From: Ichthyophonus hoferi | Taxonomy: Eukaryota; Opisthokonta; Ichthyosporea; Ichthyophonida; Ichthyophonidae | Assembly (NCBI GenBank): GCA_002751075.1 | Contig: NAOQ01000590.1 | Coordinates: 1-40,343, forward strand | DNA: 40,343 nucleotides | Direction: 5' to 3' | In this document: piece by piece, positions 23,701-29,147 of the stretch | How the letters are laid out: each line of letters opens with the position of its first letter | How positions within the stretch are numbered: the stretch's first letter is position 1 | Notes under the pieces: model-generated | Databases searched by the model: none | What the model saw: the letters and a program-made list of their open reading frames with translations, nothing else | What the model was told of the DNA's origin: nothing | Translations under genes and position numbers: made by a program

Positions 23701-24835
23701 ACTGTTTTTGTCTCTGCTAAGAAATAAATATAAAGTATACAATAAGATTCCTTTCATAATCACCCAAATTTTGTCTGCTATCTTATGGGAAATTATAAGC
23801 GAATTTAAAAATGAAGCAGTATGTATATGTTGTCATTCGGTATTGTTGGAAGAAGATTTCTAGTGATGGTCCGTTGAAATACAGCAAAAAATATAAAAAA
23901 TAAAAAATGAAAAATAAAAGAATGAATAGCAACCTAATAATATAAACACTCTGTTTCCCGCAGCTATTGCAGCAATTTTTCCTGCAACCTGAAGGGCAGC
24001 GTAAAACTCAAATGCTCGAAAAGACCATTCGTACTGTGTTGGCCCGAGAAATTGGGGTATGTCTGACCTTTCTTTCTTTCCAATCAGTTTGTCCTTGTGT
24101 TTTGGGTGTAGTGGTTTATCTGGATTAGCTACAACTACTGATCTACCTTTGCTCTAGATTGTTTAGGCTACAGATCCTATATCATATCAAAGTAGTGGTG
24201 TAAGAGTTAGAGAAAAATTATGATATAATCTATAATCTATCTATAAAAAGAATTGTATTTGTTTTTTGGGTTCTATGTTTATATGATTTTTACTTGTTTA
24301 TTCATTATATATTTAATTATTTAATTGAAGTTTTTTTTTTTTTACTTTATTTACTTGCCCTTACTCTAGTATCTCTTCTCCCTACTTATTTTATGCTTTT
24401 GATTGCTTCCCTGGATATAATTTAATATCATATGTCACTTACAAAGCATATAGCATGTGTGAAAATCATTCCACAACCGAATTGAAAAACAAATTAATGT
24501 ACAATAAGTGAAAGCAATGTTGAATGTGTGCAATAAAGCATGGAGAACTGACTAATAACTGTATTGGAATCTTTTCTTATATCTCATCAACCTCTCTTTT
24601 CCTTCATCTTCACTCTTTATTTCCTTTTTTTTTGGTTACATATATTGTTTTTTTTTATTTTTCTTCATTTTTCTCTTCTGCACAGAAAAACGTTGGCCAG
24701 ATGTACAAGAAAGAGAGTACAATCTTGGATCTACCCTCTGTAATGTTTATGGATGGGGGTAATACAAAGAAAAAGGACGATGAGAATGCTGATCTGGCCG
24801 TAGCTATTGGTTCTCTGTTTGAAATTGACGACTAG
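1431..24835 (+). CDS. XPO5: Exportin-5, 34 exons, complete
   Basis: Nuclear export receptor of the importin-beta family that carries pre-miRNA and other short-hairpin RNAs out of the nucleus with RanGTP. Coding exons: 1431-1443, 2050-2129, 2898-3098, 3676-3813, 4697-4780, 5565-5648, 6235-6323, 7069-7135, 7977-8150, 8488-8570, 9193-9298, 9691-9753, 10125-10265, 11230-11296, 11961-12082, 12940-13098, 13550-13696, 14188-14291, 15185-15239, 15505-15598, 16105-16145, 17116-17163, 17758-17843, 18068-18168, 18786-18894, 19436-19569, 19908-19973, 20681-20790, 21111-21216, 21781-21842, 22418-22585, 23277-23420, 23964-24056, 24686-24835. All phases match; total 3,489 nt, 1,162 residues plus stop. From memory of human XPO5, matches include VRHFGLHILDENIRYRWNNF (VRHFGLQILEHVVKFRWNGM), ELVLFIMRTLAEDLL, VIKPLVVKCPAE, GLNIHGQHD and the C-terminal LDLPSV plus IGSLFE. 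The whole alpha-helical repeat length is present. Exon 22 is the least certain. Two assembly gaps sit in introns, not exons. Confidence 0.96.
2050..2129 (+). CDS. XPO5: XPO5 exon 2
   Basis: Residues 5-31. VLKLLVAAVEAIHSPYSTQ then EARLEAQE, the first helix pair of the importin-beta N-terminal domain (human AVTVMMDPNSTQRYRLEALKF). Acceptor tttcag, donor GTAAGT; enters with one carried base and leaves in phase 0. Confidence 0.93.
2628..2735 (+). repeat. Decayed copy of XPO5 exon 3 acceptor region
   Basis: Aligns with about 2823-2927: both contain tattgtgata(c/t)aca, then cacag(t/c)gggta, then tatagt(g/a)cc, running into the first 30 or so coding bases of exon 3. Roughly 70% identical by eye. 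It loses the reading frame, so it is not a usable exon. Confidence 0.7.
2898..3098 (+). CDS. XPO5: XPO5 exon 3
   Basis: Residues 32-98. Begins YLNRFVEQANNAAEYG and contains VRHFGLHILDENIRYRWNNF, among the best-conserved exportin-5 strings. The acceptor must be the AG at 2896-2897 (catatag); the AG at 2907-2908 would break frame. Donor GTATAG. A decayed copy of its 5' end lies upstream at about 2628-2735. Confidence 0.95.
3676..3813 (+). CDS. XPO5: XPO5 exon 4
   Basis: Residues 99-144. GTKDILSETPFLKEKLVKAV then VEVIKRHWPQLWGDLMPEL, matching human VVEMIKREWPQHWPDMLIEL, the start of the Xpo1-like domain. Acceptor aaatag, donor GTATGT, phase 0 at both ends. A decayed copy of its 3' end lies about 210 bases downstream. 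Confidence 0.95.
3966..4090 (+). repeat. Partial copy of XPO5 exon 4 3' end plus donor
   Basis: Aligns with about 3757-3895. The 51-base coding part (cag..ggg) matches without indels and stays open in the exon 4 frame, with about three quarters of bases identical. Its donor has changed to gtgtgt. It begins after an AG (attcag) but lacks most of exon 4. Confidence 0.75.
4697..4780 (+). CDS. XPO5: XPO5 exon 5
   Basis: Residues 145-172. KELVLFIMRTLAEDLLMFEQ aligns with human TELVMFILLRLAEDVVTFQ. Acceptor ctacag, donor GTAAGT, phase 0-0. Confidence 0.95.
5565..5648 (+). CDS. XPO5: XPO5 exon 6
   Basis: Residues 173-200. GVINLTPDLLGFCHESIRSS then MAAYQQGT; corresponds to human FSFLLNTLQENVNKYQQV. 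The join to exon 5 is about seven residues shorter than human, so a short exon between them is possible but no frame-compatible one was found. Confidence 0.88.
5671..5734. repeat. CCTATA-type hexamer repeat
   Basis: Imperfect acctat/acataat units just after XPO5 exon 6; simple-sequence expansion in intron 6. Confidence 0.85.
6235..6323 (+). CDS. XPO5: XPO5 exon 7
   Basis: Residues 201-230 (last codon split). TQKIHEKLISAGINVFLANF occupies the place of human RVGVAALNTLAGYIDWVSM. Acceptor ttggcag; donor GTATAT after AG, phase 2. Confidence 0.9.
7069..7135 (+). CDS. XPO5: XPO5 exon 8
   Basis: Residues 230-252. HVRDAQLIPLLIELLQWPQQ aligns with human CKLLEILCLLLNEQELQ. The carried AG plus G makes Arg; leaves in phase 0 at GTAGGT. 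Confidence 0.92.
7738..7935. repeat. Degenerate AACATA(C/G)AGTA-type AT repeat
   Basis: Loosely repeated aataacata/catacagtaa units in XPO5 intron 8, upstream of exon 9. No coding content. Confidence 0.7.
7977..8150 (+). CDS. XPO5: XPO5 exon 9
   Basis: Residues 253-310. HAVECLLLLLATKRPEADME, then a helical stretch ending LQFVKRLTQ (human GAAECLLIAVSRKGKLEDRK ... YVFLKRLCQ). Acceptor ttcatag, donor GTATGT. Confidence 0.95.
8488..8570 (+). CDS. XPO5: XPO5 exon 10
   Basis: Residues 311-338. MMVLMFTTILHPRLSKTPNH then PVPPNFQ; joins in phase 2 (carried GA) to exon 11, as at human PSNFGKYLESFL. Confidence 0.93.
9193..9298 (+). CDS. XPO5: XPO5 exon 11
   Basis: Residues 338-373. EYIKVLLMTVHHPSMLVTSF then FALWQLLYEKPIPVL; corresponds to human YLESFLAFTTHPSQFLRSST and MTWGALFRHEI. 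Acceptor catccag, donor GTATAT. Confidence 0.95.
9691..9753 (+). CDS. XPO5: XPO5 exon 12
   Basis: Residues 374-394. ESFASELAIPLLTAMAGRLE then K (human LLAIIPKYLRASMTNLVK). 21 codons, phase 0-0, donor GTAGGT. Confidence 0.92.
10125..10265 (+). CDS. XPO5: XPO5 exon 13
   Basis: Residues 395-441. NEADYDSEEKFKDFTSNLRG aligns with human FDFDSDEDFNAFFNSSRAQ, the acidic signature of exportin-5. Followed by GTAAGT and, 35 bases later, an assembly gap. A corrupted second copy of most of this exon sits beyond the gap and is not a second exon. Confidence 0.95.
10301..10803. other. Assembly gap (503 N) in XPO5 intron 13
   Basis: Run of N flanked by two versions of the same locus: 10155-10300 before it and 10804-10956 after it. 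The gap appears to be an unmerged contig overlap, so its length is not biological. Confidence 0.9.
10804..10956 (+). repeat. Artefactual second copy of XPO5 exon 13 3' end and donor
   Basis: Repeats 10155-10300 (exon 13 from tataacgcg through GTAAGTG to tttatc). The coding part carries many one-base insertions and deletions while the last 50 bases are identical. That pattern fits low-quality consensus at a contig end better than a real duplication. Confidence 0.8.
11094..11128. repeat. (ATT)n microsatellite
   Basis: About 11-12 uninterrupted ATT units in XPO5 intron 13. Confidence 0.95.
11230..11296 (+). CDS. XPO5: XPO5 exon 14
   Basis: Residues 442-464. PHPSFVLISGWMYDALREVS then SG; corresponds to human DPKTSFQMAGEWLKYQLSTF. 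Acceptor cctacag, donor GTATAT, leaves in phase 1. Confidence 0.93.
11961..12082 (+). CDS. XPO5: XPO5 exon 15
   Basis: Residues 464-504. Contains VIRKWEVANSMADKVVASIV (human FVQWEAMTLFLESVITQMF) and a basic GRRGKSQ tail. Enters with carried G, leaves in phase 0 at GTAGGT. The donor runs straight into a 69-bp tandem repeat. Confidence 0.93.
12088..12298 (+). repeat. 69-bp tandem repeat, three copies
   Basis: Three head-to-tail units starting near 12090, 12159 and 12228, each opening atgattgg(g/a)tgt and closing tttgatatattg or tttatatattggg. Units two and three are closer to each other than to unit one. The array lies in XPO5 intron 15, six bases after the donor. Because 69 is a multiple of three, one frame stays open through all units; I do not regard that as a gene. 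Confidence 0.9.
12940..13098 (+). CDS. XPO5: XPO5 exon 16
   Basis: Residues 505-557. VDQIDRNYVRVMDLLAAYQP, then TNVATMLCCLGSLNALAGI and LGHCVLR (human IELLQMVLNFDTKDPLILSC, VLTNVSALFPFV). 53 codons, phase 0-0, donor GTAAGC. Confidence 0.94.
13550..13696 (+). CDS. XPO5: XPO5 exon 17
   Basis: Residues 558-606. Ends TYEVRRASLRFLTRLAMIVN then RSLL, matching human AVRNVRRHACSSIIKMCRDY. Strong pyrimidine-tract acceptor (ttccttag), donor GTGGGT. Confidence 0.94.
14188..14291 (+). CDS. XPO5: XPO5 exon 18
   Basis: Residues 607-641. NYLGMVRQYADKWWNEKTIM then WSERSQLYEMIFMIR; corresponds to human NFDMLYNHVKQLLSNELLLT and EKCALMEALVLIS. Donor GTTGGC is weak but phase 2 fits exon 19. Confidence 0.9.
14654..14735. 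repeat. (ACT)n/(ATT)n trinucleotide microsatellite
   Basis: A short ACT run passing into about twenty ATT units in XPO5 intron 18. Confidence 0.95.
15185..15239 (+). CDS. XPO5: XPO5 exon 19
   Basis: Residues 641-659. SNAMPPQQQYQLVQELLTP aligns with human SNQFKNYERQKVFLEELMAP. Acceptor ggaacag completes Ser with the carried AG; donor GTAGGT. Confidence 0.92.
15505..15598 (+). CDS. XPO5: XPO5 exon 20
   Basis: Residues 660-691. LEKKWTSAEFAQVLASPNTF then IRFLGVSQEQG (human IWLSQDMHRVLSDVDAFIAY, VGTDQ). Acceptor tcccag, donor GTGCGT, phase 1. Confidence 0.93.
16105..16145 (+). CDS. XPO5: XPO5 exon 21
   Basis: Residues 691-704, GIDISDASSADREE. A short acidic linker where human has DPGLEDPCGLNRA. 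Acceptor gttcag, donor GTAAGT; phase fits exon 20 and leaves 0. Confidence 0.82.
17116..17163 (+). CDS. XPO5: XPO5 exon 22 (tentative)
   Basis: Residues 705-720, LLGITRIFHSAALRLK. Chosen because it lies between proper splice sites (acacag, GTAGGA), is open, and is phase 0-0 with exons 21 and 23. It would cover the human region around YSILGVVKRTCW, but similarity is weak. A rival candidate at 16938-16984 has a better motif but does not fit the phases. Confidence 0.55.
17758..17843 (+). CDS. XPO5: XPO5 exon 23
   Basis: Residues 721-749. PSAKTPSGTTAIMTSHLAAV then LPNLFMLIG; corresponds to human NPCTEQILKLLDNLLALIR. Donor GTAATT after GG, phase 2. Confidence 0.9.
18068..18168 (+). CDS. XPO5: XPO5 exon 24
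   Basis: Residues 749-783. CIHGMWGPSVIGEIASRYHP then ALQMGDIEAQWRL (human RTHNTLYAPEMLAKMAEPFT, KALDMLDAEK). Acceptor acgcag, donor GTATGT, phase 1. Confidence 0.92.
18446..18482. repeat. (TATTA)n pentanucleotide repeat
   Basis: About seven perfect TATTA units in XPO5 intron 24. Confidence 0.92.
18786..18894 (+). CDS. XPO5: XPO5 exon 25
   Basis: Residues 783-819. NMQRQPLDLKERKKSLENQD then ACLEHVRGYLEQQREVL. Ends GTT CT before GTATGT, giving phase 2, the only donor here that joins exon 26 in frame. Lysine/glutamate-rich helix corresponding to human LELNDSPVFKTVLERMQRFF. Confidence 0.88.
19383..19398. repeat. (AC)n microsatellite
   Basis: Eight AC units in XPO5 intron 25, 37 bases before exon 26. 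Confidence 0.85.
19436..19569 (+). CDS. XPO5: XPO5 exon 26
   Basis: Residues 819-864. YLMTREFFDLGLDIYQLPGL, then APVLLRSFFADLNSMDLRHL (human EDLATQLLSSAFVNLNNIPD, YRLRPML). The donor is GTATCC after a single C; that phase joins exon 27 to give VRQVIKPLVV. Confidence 0.9.
19908..19973 (+). CDS. XPO5: XPO5 exon 27
   Basis: Residues 864-886. RQVIKPLVVKCPAECLPTIL then PS, strongly like human RVFVKPLVLFCPPEHYEALV. Acceptor tatacag, donor GTAAAT, phase 1. Confidence 0.94.
20681..20790 (+). CDS. XPO5: XPO5 exon 28
   Basis: Residues 886-922. ILSGFFDYMRQHLAQHWMAV, then TTKREAAESEGQGETGE (human ILGPLFTYLHMRLSQKWQVI, followed by an acidic loop). Acceptor gtacag. Confidence 0.93.
21111..21216 (+). CDS. 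XPO5: XPO5 exon 29
   Basis: Residues 923-958. ILEEGQVTEVTRDTIEVPWA then a hydrophobic proline-rich stretch; the first half matches human MLEEQLVRMLTREVMDLITV. Acceptor tttctag, donor GTAAGT, phase 1. Confidence 0.91.
21781..21842 (+). CDS. XPO5: XPO5 exon 30
   Basis: Residues 958-978. APSSIQKMPQSPTEAFVINT then P; a short linker where human has VTPSAMAELTDLGKCLMKHE. Acceptor gctgcag, donor GTAAAC. Confidence 0.86.
21969..22130. repeat. Left copy of duplicated intron 30 / exon 31 boundary
   Basis: 162 bases up to the first base of exon 31, repeated at 22257-22418 with one visible difference (c at 22118, t at 22406). Ends directly at an N-run, so most likely an unmerged contig overlap. Confidence 0.88.
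22131..22252. other. Assembly gap (122 N) in XPO5 intron 30
   Basis: N-run between near-identical sequences 21969-22130 and 22257-22418. Probably not missing sequence. Confidence 0.9.
22257..22418. repeat. Right copy of duplicated intron 30 / exon 31 boundary
   Basis: Near-identical to 21969-22130. This copy continues into the full exon 31, so it is the one used in the gene model. Confidence 0.88.
22418..22585 (+). CDS. XPO5: XPO5 exon 31
   Basis: Residues 979-1034. AIRDSLANLMVATLLWPDST, AAQKAAGIILHLTPYLLLA and LITQAIR; matches human ALLITAFNSLAWKDTLSCQR through the helix before LKGLQMHG. Acceptor attcag, donor GTACGT, 56 codons. Confidence 0.95.
23277..23420 (+). CDS. XPO5: XPO5 exon 32
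   Basis: Residues 1035-1082. Starts GLNIHGQHDELAGLIIRLIG (human GLQMHGQHDGCMASLVHLAF), the clearest family signature in the C-terminal third. The frame needs the AG at 23275-23276; the AG five bases earlier would meet a stop. Confidence 0.95.
23964..24056 (+). CDS. XPO5: XPO5 exon 33
   Basis: Residues 1083-1113. LLQQFFLQPEGQRKTQMLEK then TIRTVLAREIG (human VADKRRKDQFKRLIAGCIG). Acceptor cccgcag, donor GTATGT. Confidence 0.93.
24442..24484 (+). repeat. Dispersed 43-base repeat, copy A
   Basis: About 79% identical by hand count to 29418-29460, sharing tagcatgt(g/a)tgaaaat and ccgaattga. Copy A is in XPO5 intron 33, copy B in the intergenic region. Confidence 0.55.
24686..24835 (+). CDS. XPO5: XPO5 exon 34 (stop codon)
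   Basis: Residues 1114-1162 and TAG. KNVGQMYKKESTILDLPSVM, an acidic lysine linker, then LAVAIGSLFEIDD; matches human KPLGEQFRKEVHIKNLPSLF and the terminal GLATIFEP. Acceptor ctgcacag. Confidence 0.96.
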   Translation, partial: KNVGQMYKKESTILDLPSVMFMDGGNTKKKDDENADLAVAIGSLFEIDD

Positions 24836-26148
24836 TTTTCTATAGCTTATTCTGATTTTTTAGCTTCCTACTGAAATTTTTCTCCATAGGTCCTTAGCTT
24901 ATGTTTTTCTTTTGGATTATTATTTGTTGCTGCAGACTTATTCTTGTGTTCTTTTTTTTTATAGATAATTTTGATAGATTTTAGTTCTACTAAACTAAGG
25001 CATATAGTGCAGCTATGCTTGGATTTATTTAATAGAGGACTATTTTTTTATTTTTTTATTGTTGTATCATTATTATAAAGCACACGTCTATGCTAAAAGG
25101 CTTAAGTGTGTTGATCCATGCAGCCAATCAATCAATACAATGCAATACAATATGATTGTGTACATATGGGCATCTAAGATTTTAAATATGGTAGCCTCTT
25201 CATATGATTAAGTACTGTTATTTTAATTTTTATCCTACATATTAAGATTTAAAAATGGCGACGTATAAAAAAGAAACCCAACCTATCCAAAAGAACACAG
25301 TATTGGATTGGAGTTGATTTAAAGTTTAAAATATTTGTATAGAGAATATGGCAGATTTTAGGGCTCTGGGCGTGATGTCATCAACAATATGGGTTTAATT
25401 TAGATAGTTTATTAGTGTATTTATAAAGGTAGATGGGTATAGAAAAGCTATGTATGGAAATATATGTTAGTATACACTAACCATAAACATATTAAGATGT
25501 AATTGTATACTTGTATCTATATATACATATTATAATGCATACATACTATCATAATAGAATACTGTCATACTATCGCACATACATATATACACACATATAT
25601 ATTATCGTAATATCATACATACATACTATTCTGCATACCACTATGCATGCCATCATACCATTTTTACGTACATATTAATATACTAAGATACCAATATAAT
25701 ATCATATATATATATATACTCAGGCACAATATATTATAATCTTTATTTTAAATGCCATGCTCGTAACCAACACACAGATACACACAATATAGAACCTAGA
25801 TAAAAGACGATAATTTACTGGACGTACATATACATATGTCCCTTGCCCATACATAAAGCATATACAAGCACGTATATATACATTTCCTTCCTTTCTAAAT
25901 CCACCAATAATTACATTATTATGACTACTGTTTAATTTATTTATTCCGCAAAAACTACCTACAGTGGATGCTGTCCTGTTCAACTCCTTCTCCTCAAATA
26001 CCGCTTCTTTCATATCACTTTCACTCTCATCACTAGACACATGTACTTGTAACATATCACTGAATTATAAATCTTTCTTTATTATTTTATCCATTTATCT
26101 GCAAACTGCAAGAATGGTATATATAGTGTATACTAACATATATTACTA
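24836..26148. other. XPO5 3' flank and intergenic AT-rich DNA
   Basis: Holds the XPO5 3' UTR. No AATAAA was seen in the first 500 bases; TATAAA at 25074-25079 is a possible variant signal. From about 25500 to 25710 the sequence is low-complexity catac/atatat. One exon-like block on the minus strand (25963-26059) is listed separately. Confidence 0.6.
25963..26059 (-). CDS. Orphan exon-like block, acidic serine-rich peptide
   Basis: On the minus strand, an acceptor-like ataattcag is followed by 97 open bases and a GTAGGT donor. In the open frame it reads D-MLQVHVSSDESESDMKEAVF and continues EEKELNRTAST, with casein-kinase-like acidic serines. No flanking exons were found, so it may be a remnant of a gene or of a duplicated exon. 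Function not recognised. Confidence 0.3.
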
Positions 26149-26268
26149 TACCTTATAATCCATAAAATAGTAATATTAATCTTCAAAATAGAAATTTTAA
26201 ACTTCATTATGTGAATTTGAAGCTTCAATATTAGAATCATCAAAATATTTAATAAAAACCAAAAACAA
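26149..26268 (+). repeat. Left terminal inverted repeat
   Basis: Pairs with 28228-28332 in reverse complement; shared stretches include ttaatcttcaaaatag, catcaaaatatt and aataaaaaccaaaaacaa. The repeat also has internal repeats of an aatcttcaaa-like unit, possible transposase binding sites. Confidence 0.85.
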
Positions 26269-26688
26269 TAAGGCCACTCAATATTTAATTAAAAACTAAA
26301 AATTTCAAGTTCTAAAGAAGGAGCAAAATATCTGCTAACACCCGAAATGCAATTAACACAATCAACAGCCTCAACATTACTTATCACCTCAGACATTAAC
26401 GATTTCAATATTCTTAATCTATACTCAGAAACAAGGAGATTTTCACTATTATTTTTAAGCACAAACTCAATCTTAGAAGCTATATTTCTCTTAACATGGG
26501 CCTTAATTTTTGACCAAATTGTTTCTATAGGATTCAACACAGAGCTATAGGGTCCAATCCTTAAACAAAGATTACCCTGGAATTTGAGTTCCAATAAAAG
26601 GGACTCGATTTGGCTACGGCAACTTGATTATCAATAAAAATAACAACTGGGGTGTCATACTTTACTCTTGCAACTCTAAGACAAGCTC

Positions 26689-26997
26689 TCATCCAGTCCT
26701 GAGCAGCTTCTCTTGTGAAAGAGCCTCTGCGTATTTATCATAGTCTGGATGGTCATAATCCAGGCTCCCGCACTGGTCCACCAGTGTACATTTATTTAAT
26801 CCACTAGTGTTGGGGCTTGAACTTACGTTTTTGTGCTGGGCTTCTGAAGACAAGATGTCTCCCTCTGAATCACTTGAGAAGTGAACTCGTTGTTTTTTCT
26901 TTTCAGTCCTAGGACCAGACCCTGACGTCTTCTCAGAAGCGTTGCTCTCCCCGTAGCAAGGAATGGTTCTAATGTGAGTTTCTTTGGGGCTACTCAT
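26689..26997 (-). CDS. Cargo ORF in transposon insert, Ser/Lys-rich acidic protein fragment
   Basis: Starts MSSPKETHIRTIPCYGESNA, has a basic patch TEKKKQRVHF followed by acidic serines SSDSEGD, and later LDYDHPDYDKYAEAL; the last few codons run into transposase sequence out of frame. A consensus GTAAGT donor occurs after residue 57 (26826-26821). TATA-like sequence (ggttatatactttataatc) sits shortly upstream of the ATG. It looks like the 5' end of a gene carried into the transposon. I do not recognise the family. Confidence 0.4.
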   Translation of the reverse strand: MSSPKETHIRTIPCYGESNASEKTSGSGPRTEKKKQRVHFSSDSEGDILSSEAQHKNVSSSPNTSGLNKCTLVDQCGSLDYDHPDYDKYAEALSQEKLLRTG

Positions 26998-27515
26998 AAA
27001 ATTAATTGATTATAAAGTATATAACCTTTATTCCCTTTATGCCAACCAACTGAAATCGGGATTCAGACCAAGTCTGAGATTGCTGGTTATATAGTTCTTG
27101 GTTTCTTAGCCAATACTACTTGACAATGTGGTAAATACAACTATCCAATAGGAACTTTAACTTAGCAGTTACGTAATATATTCTTAACACCAAATTGACC
27201 AAGGATTGTTTAAAGGATCATTCAGGAAGTCATGTGTCACGTATGTATTATCAAGCATAGCTATGTGATTAGCAACCAATGACCAACACTAATTAAAACC
27301 ATGGTACTTCTACGTTCTAAATAACATTAGGCATCTAGTCCTAACTGACTACAAATAGTGGCATCATTAATTCATTAATTATTATTAATTAATGTTCAAA
27401 CTTATAATTACTGATTAAAACCTCATTCTAAAACTTCTTAGGATTTAGATGTTCAATGCTGACTAAACAATTAGGGTTTTTGTATAAAGACATCATGAAG
27501 TATTTAGCCAAACAC
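26717..27515 (-). other. Insert of about 0.8 kb nested in the transposase
   Basis: Transposase similarity stops near 27515 (HHEILLKYS) and resumes near 26716 (FTREAAQDW), so about 0.8 kb is foreign to the transposase. The junctions look like cttacaag and ttcacaag on the minus strand, a possible imperfect target duplication. No clear terminal repeats were found. Its 26717-26997 part is less AT-rich than the surroundings and coding-like; the rest is AT-rich. Confidence 0.65.
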
Positions 27516-28227
27516 TTGTAAGGCTAGAATACTTCAACAGTATTTCATGATGTATAAGCCTCGTTGTACTTATACAGCCAACCATGTAATCATTCGCCCC
27601 TCTTGATCTGGCTGCAAAAGCATTGGTCCATAGGTCATGTAACGCTCAATCTTTACGGTGAGATATATGCAAGTTGAAGTTGATCTCATCCATAAATAAC
27701 ATGGGTTCTCCCTGAGACAGATATTTCAACACCTGTTTTACATAATCACATCTCTTGCCCTTTTTAGCTTCAGGATTGGCCCTCTTGGGTTCATTCTTTA
27801 TAAATTTAACAGTATATAATAAAGATTTTAAATATTTATAAATTGTCGTTATTGAAACTGTTATCCCAAATTGGGAAAAAAGCAATCTTACCAATTCTTC
27901 AAGAGTTTTTTTTCAAATTACTCCTGATCTTTAAGAAATTACAATGCTCTTATATAATTTTTCTAAACCGACTACCACCTCTGGAGTCTTTGGTCATTTG
28001 CAAGAACCCATCTATATACTATTTTTTCTGGTACGGAGAAGTTGGCTGCTAAACTTTTCCGGTGGCCCCCGGAATTATATAAAACAACTATTTGGGTTTT
28101 TTTACGCAACTACTCATCTTATTGGGCTTTTGTATAACGTGACATGAGTTTAATGTTGTAATTAATTTTAATTTATATTAATTGCTAACTTAGTTTTATC
28201 TTTTCAAAACCAAAATTTATCTTATTT

Positions 28228-28332
28228 TTGTTTTTGGTTTTTATTGAATATTTTGATGCTTCAAATTCCTATTTTGAAGATTAACATTCCCATTTGGTAG
28301 ATTAAAATTTTTATTTCGAAGATTAAAAGGTA
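28228..28332 (-). repeat. Right terminal inverted repeat
   Basis: Reverse complement of the left repeat, ending aagattaaaaggta next to the TA duplication. Slightly shorter than the left copy through small indels. Confidence 0.85.
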
Positions 28333-28533
28333 TAGTATGATACTACACTAGTACGTATGTCTATATTTAAGTATAATAATAATAAAATCATGTTTATTTA
28401 TTATTAAGATATGTTTAGTGCAATATATTTGGCTCTTGTACGTCAATATATATAATATAAATATATAGATGTATAAATATTATTAATAATAAAAAAACAA
28501 TAATAACAAACTAATGTGATCTACAGACAAACC

Positions 28534-28554
28534 AATCGCATCAAAAATGCGATT
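28534..28554. repeat. Perfect hairpin AATCGCAT-caaaa-ATGCGATT
   Basis: Eight-base perfect inverted repeat with a five-base loop, 200 bases beyond the transposon end. Confidence 0.7.
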
Positions 28555-29121
28555 TGCAAATTGGCCAATCATTCCCAACCTTAGAATTTTTTTTCCGGTT
28601 AATCGTTAGTTAAACATAAACGTATCCAATAAAACAATCTTCCTAATGCACCGGCCCGGGGATTACCTGTAGCATTGGAATCATAAAATATACTACGCAT
28701 ATGAGATATGGGAATAGTAATAGGTAAATATTTTGATTATCGAGTTTCCATTATTATGTACTGTAAATAAAACTGCAACCTAAGTTTTTCAGCCATTTTG
28801 AAACTTTCATAAAAAGAAAATGTTATCTATTGGACAATATGTGTAGCGGTTCGTTTCTGATTAATAACCAATGGATAATAGTTAGTAAGAACATGTAATA
28901 ACATTCTTACGAAATGATCTATGCTGTAACAATAACATGATATAATATTAATGCAATCATGTAATATGATTATATTATAATATAATACTAATATAATATA
29001 TAATGTAACATTAATTAGATATAATATTAATATAATAATATAAGATAAGATTTTCATCCGAGTCACCGTCAGATTTGTTGCCTCATGCAGGTTTTAACTA
29101 AGCGAAAACACGGTTGTGCTA

Positions 29122-29147
29122 AGCCTTTACTATTGAGCGTAAAGGCT
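29122..29147. repeat. Perfect hairpin AGCCTTTAC-N8-GTAAAGGCT
   Basis: Nine-base perfect stem with an eight-base loop (tattgagc), in an isolated, less AT-rich stretch. No tRNA or other RNA fold was recognised around it. Confidence 0.7.

Larger units (their letters stand above)
26289..28147 (-). pseudogene. Transposase (DDE, Tc1/mariner/IS630-like), broken
   Basis: The N-terminal part (28147-27895) starts MSRYTKAQ and shows degenerate helix-turn-helix sequence with several stops and frame changes. The segment 27894-27646 is open: TTIYKYLKSLLYTVKFIKNE and LFMDEINFNLHISHRKD (first Asp). It continues out of frame as SRGANDYMVGCISTTRLIHH to about 27515. After the insert it resumes as FTREAAQDWMRACLRVARVK then YDTPVVIFIDNQVAVAK (second Asp; the usual DNAPCH reads DNQVAV). 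A frame change near 26597 precedes 26594-26289 with LCLRIGPYSSVLNPIETIWS (catalytic Glu). Second Asp to Glu is about 36 residues. Confidence 0.85.
26149..28332 (-). mobile_element. Tc1/mariner/IS630-like DNA transposon, decayed, about 2.2 kb
   Basis: The ends are inverted (TACCTTATAATC on the left, GATTAAAAGGTA on the right) and flanked by TA at 26147-26148 and 28333-28334, the target duplication of this superfamily. The terminal repeats match over about 105-120 bases, from the ends inward to aataaaaaccaaaaacaa. The transposase reads on the minus strand and shows helix-turn-helix remnants, the DDE segments FMDEINFNL, FIDNQ, and LNPIETIWSKIKAHVKR. Frameshifts, stops and an internal insert of about 0.8 kb make it non-autonomous today. 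Confidence 0.88.
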
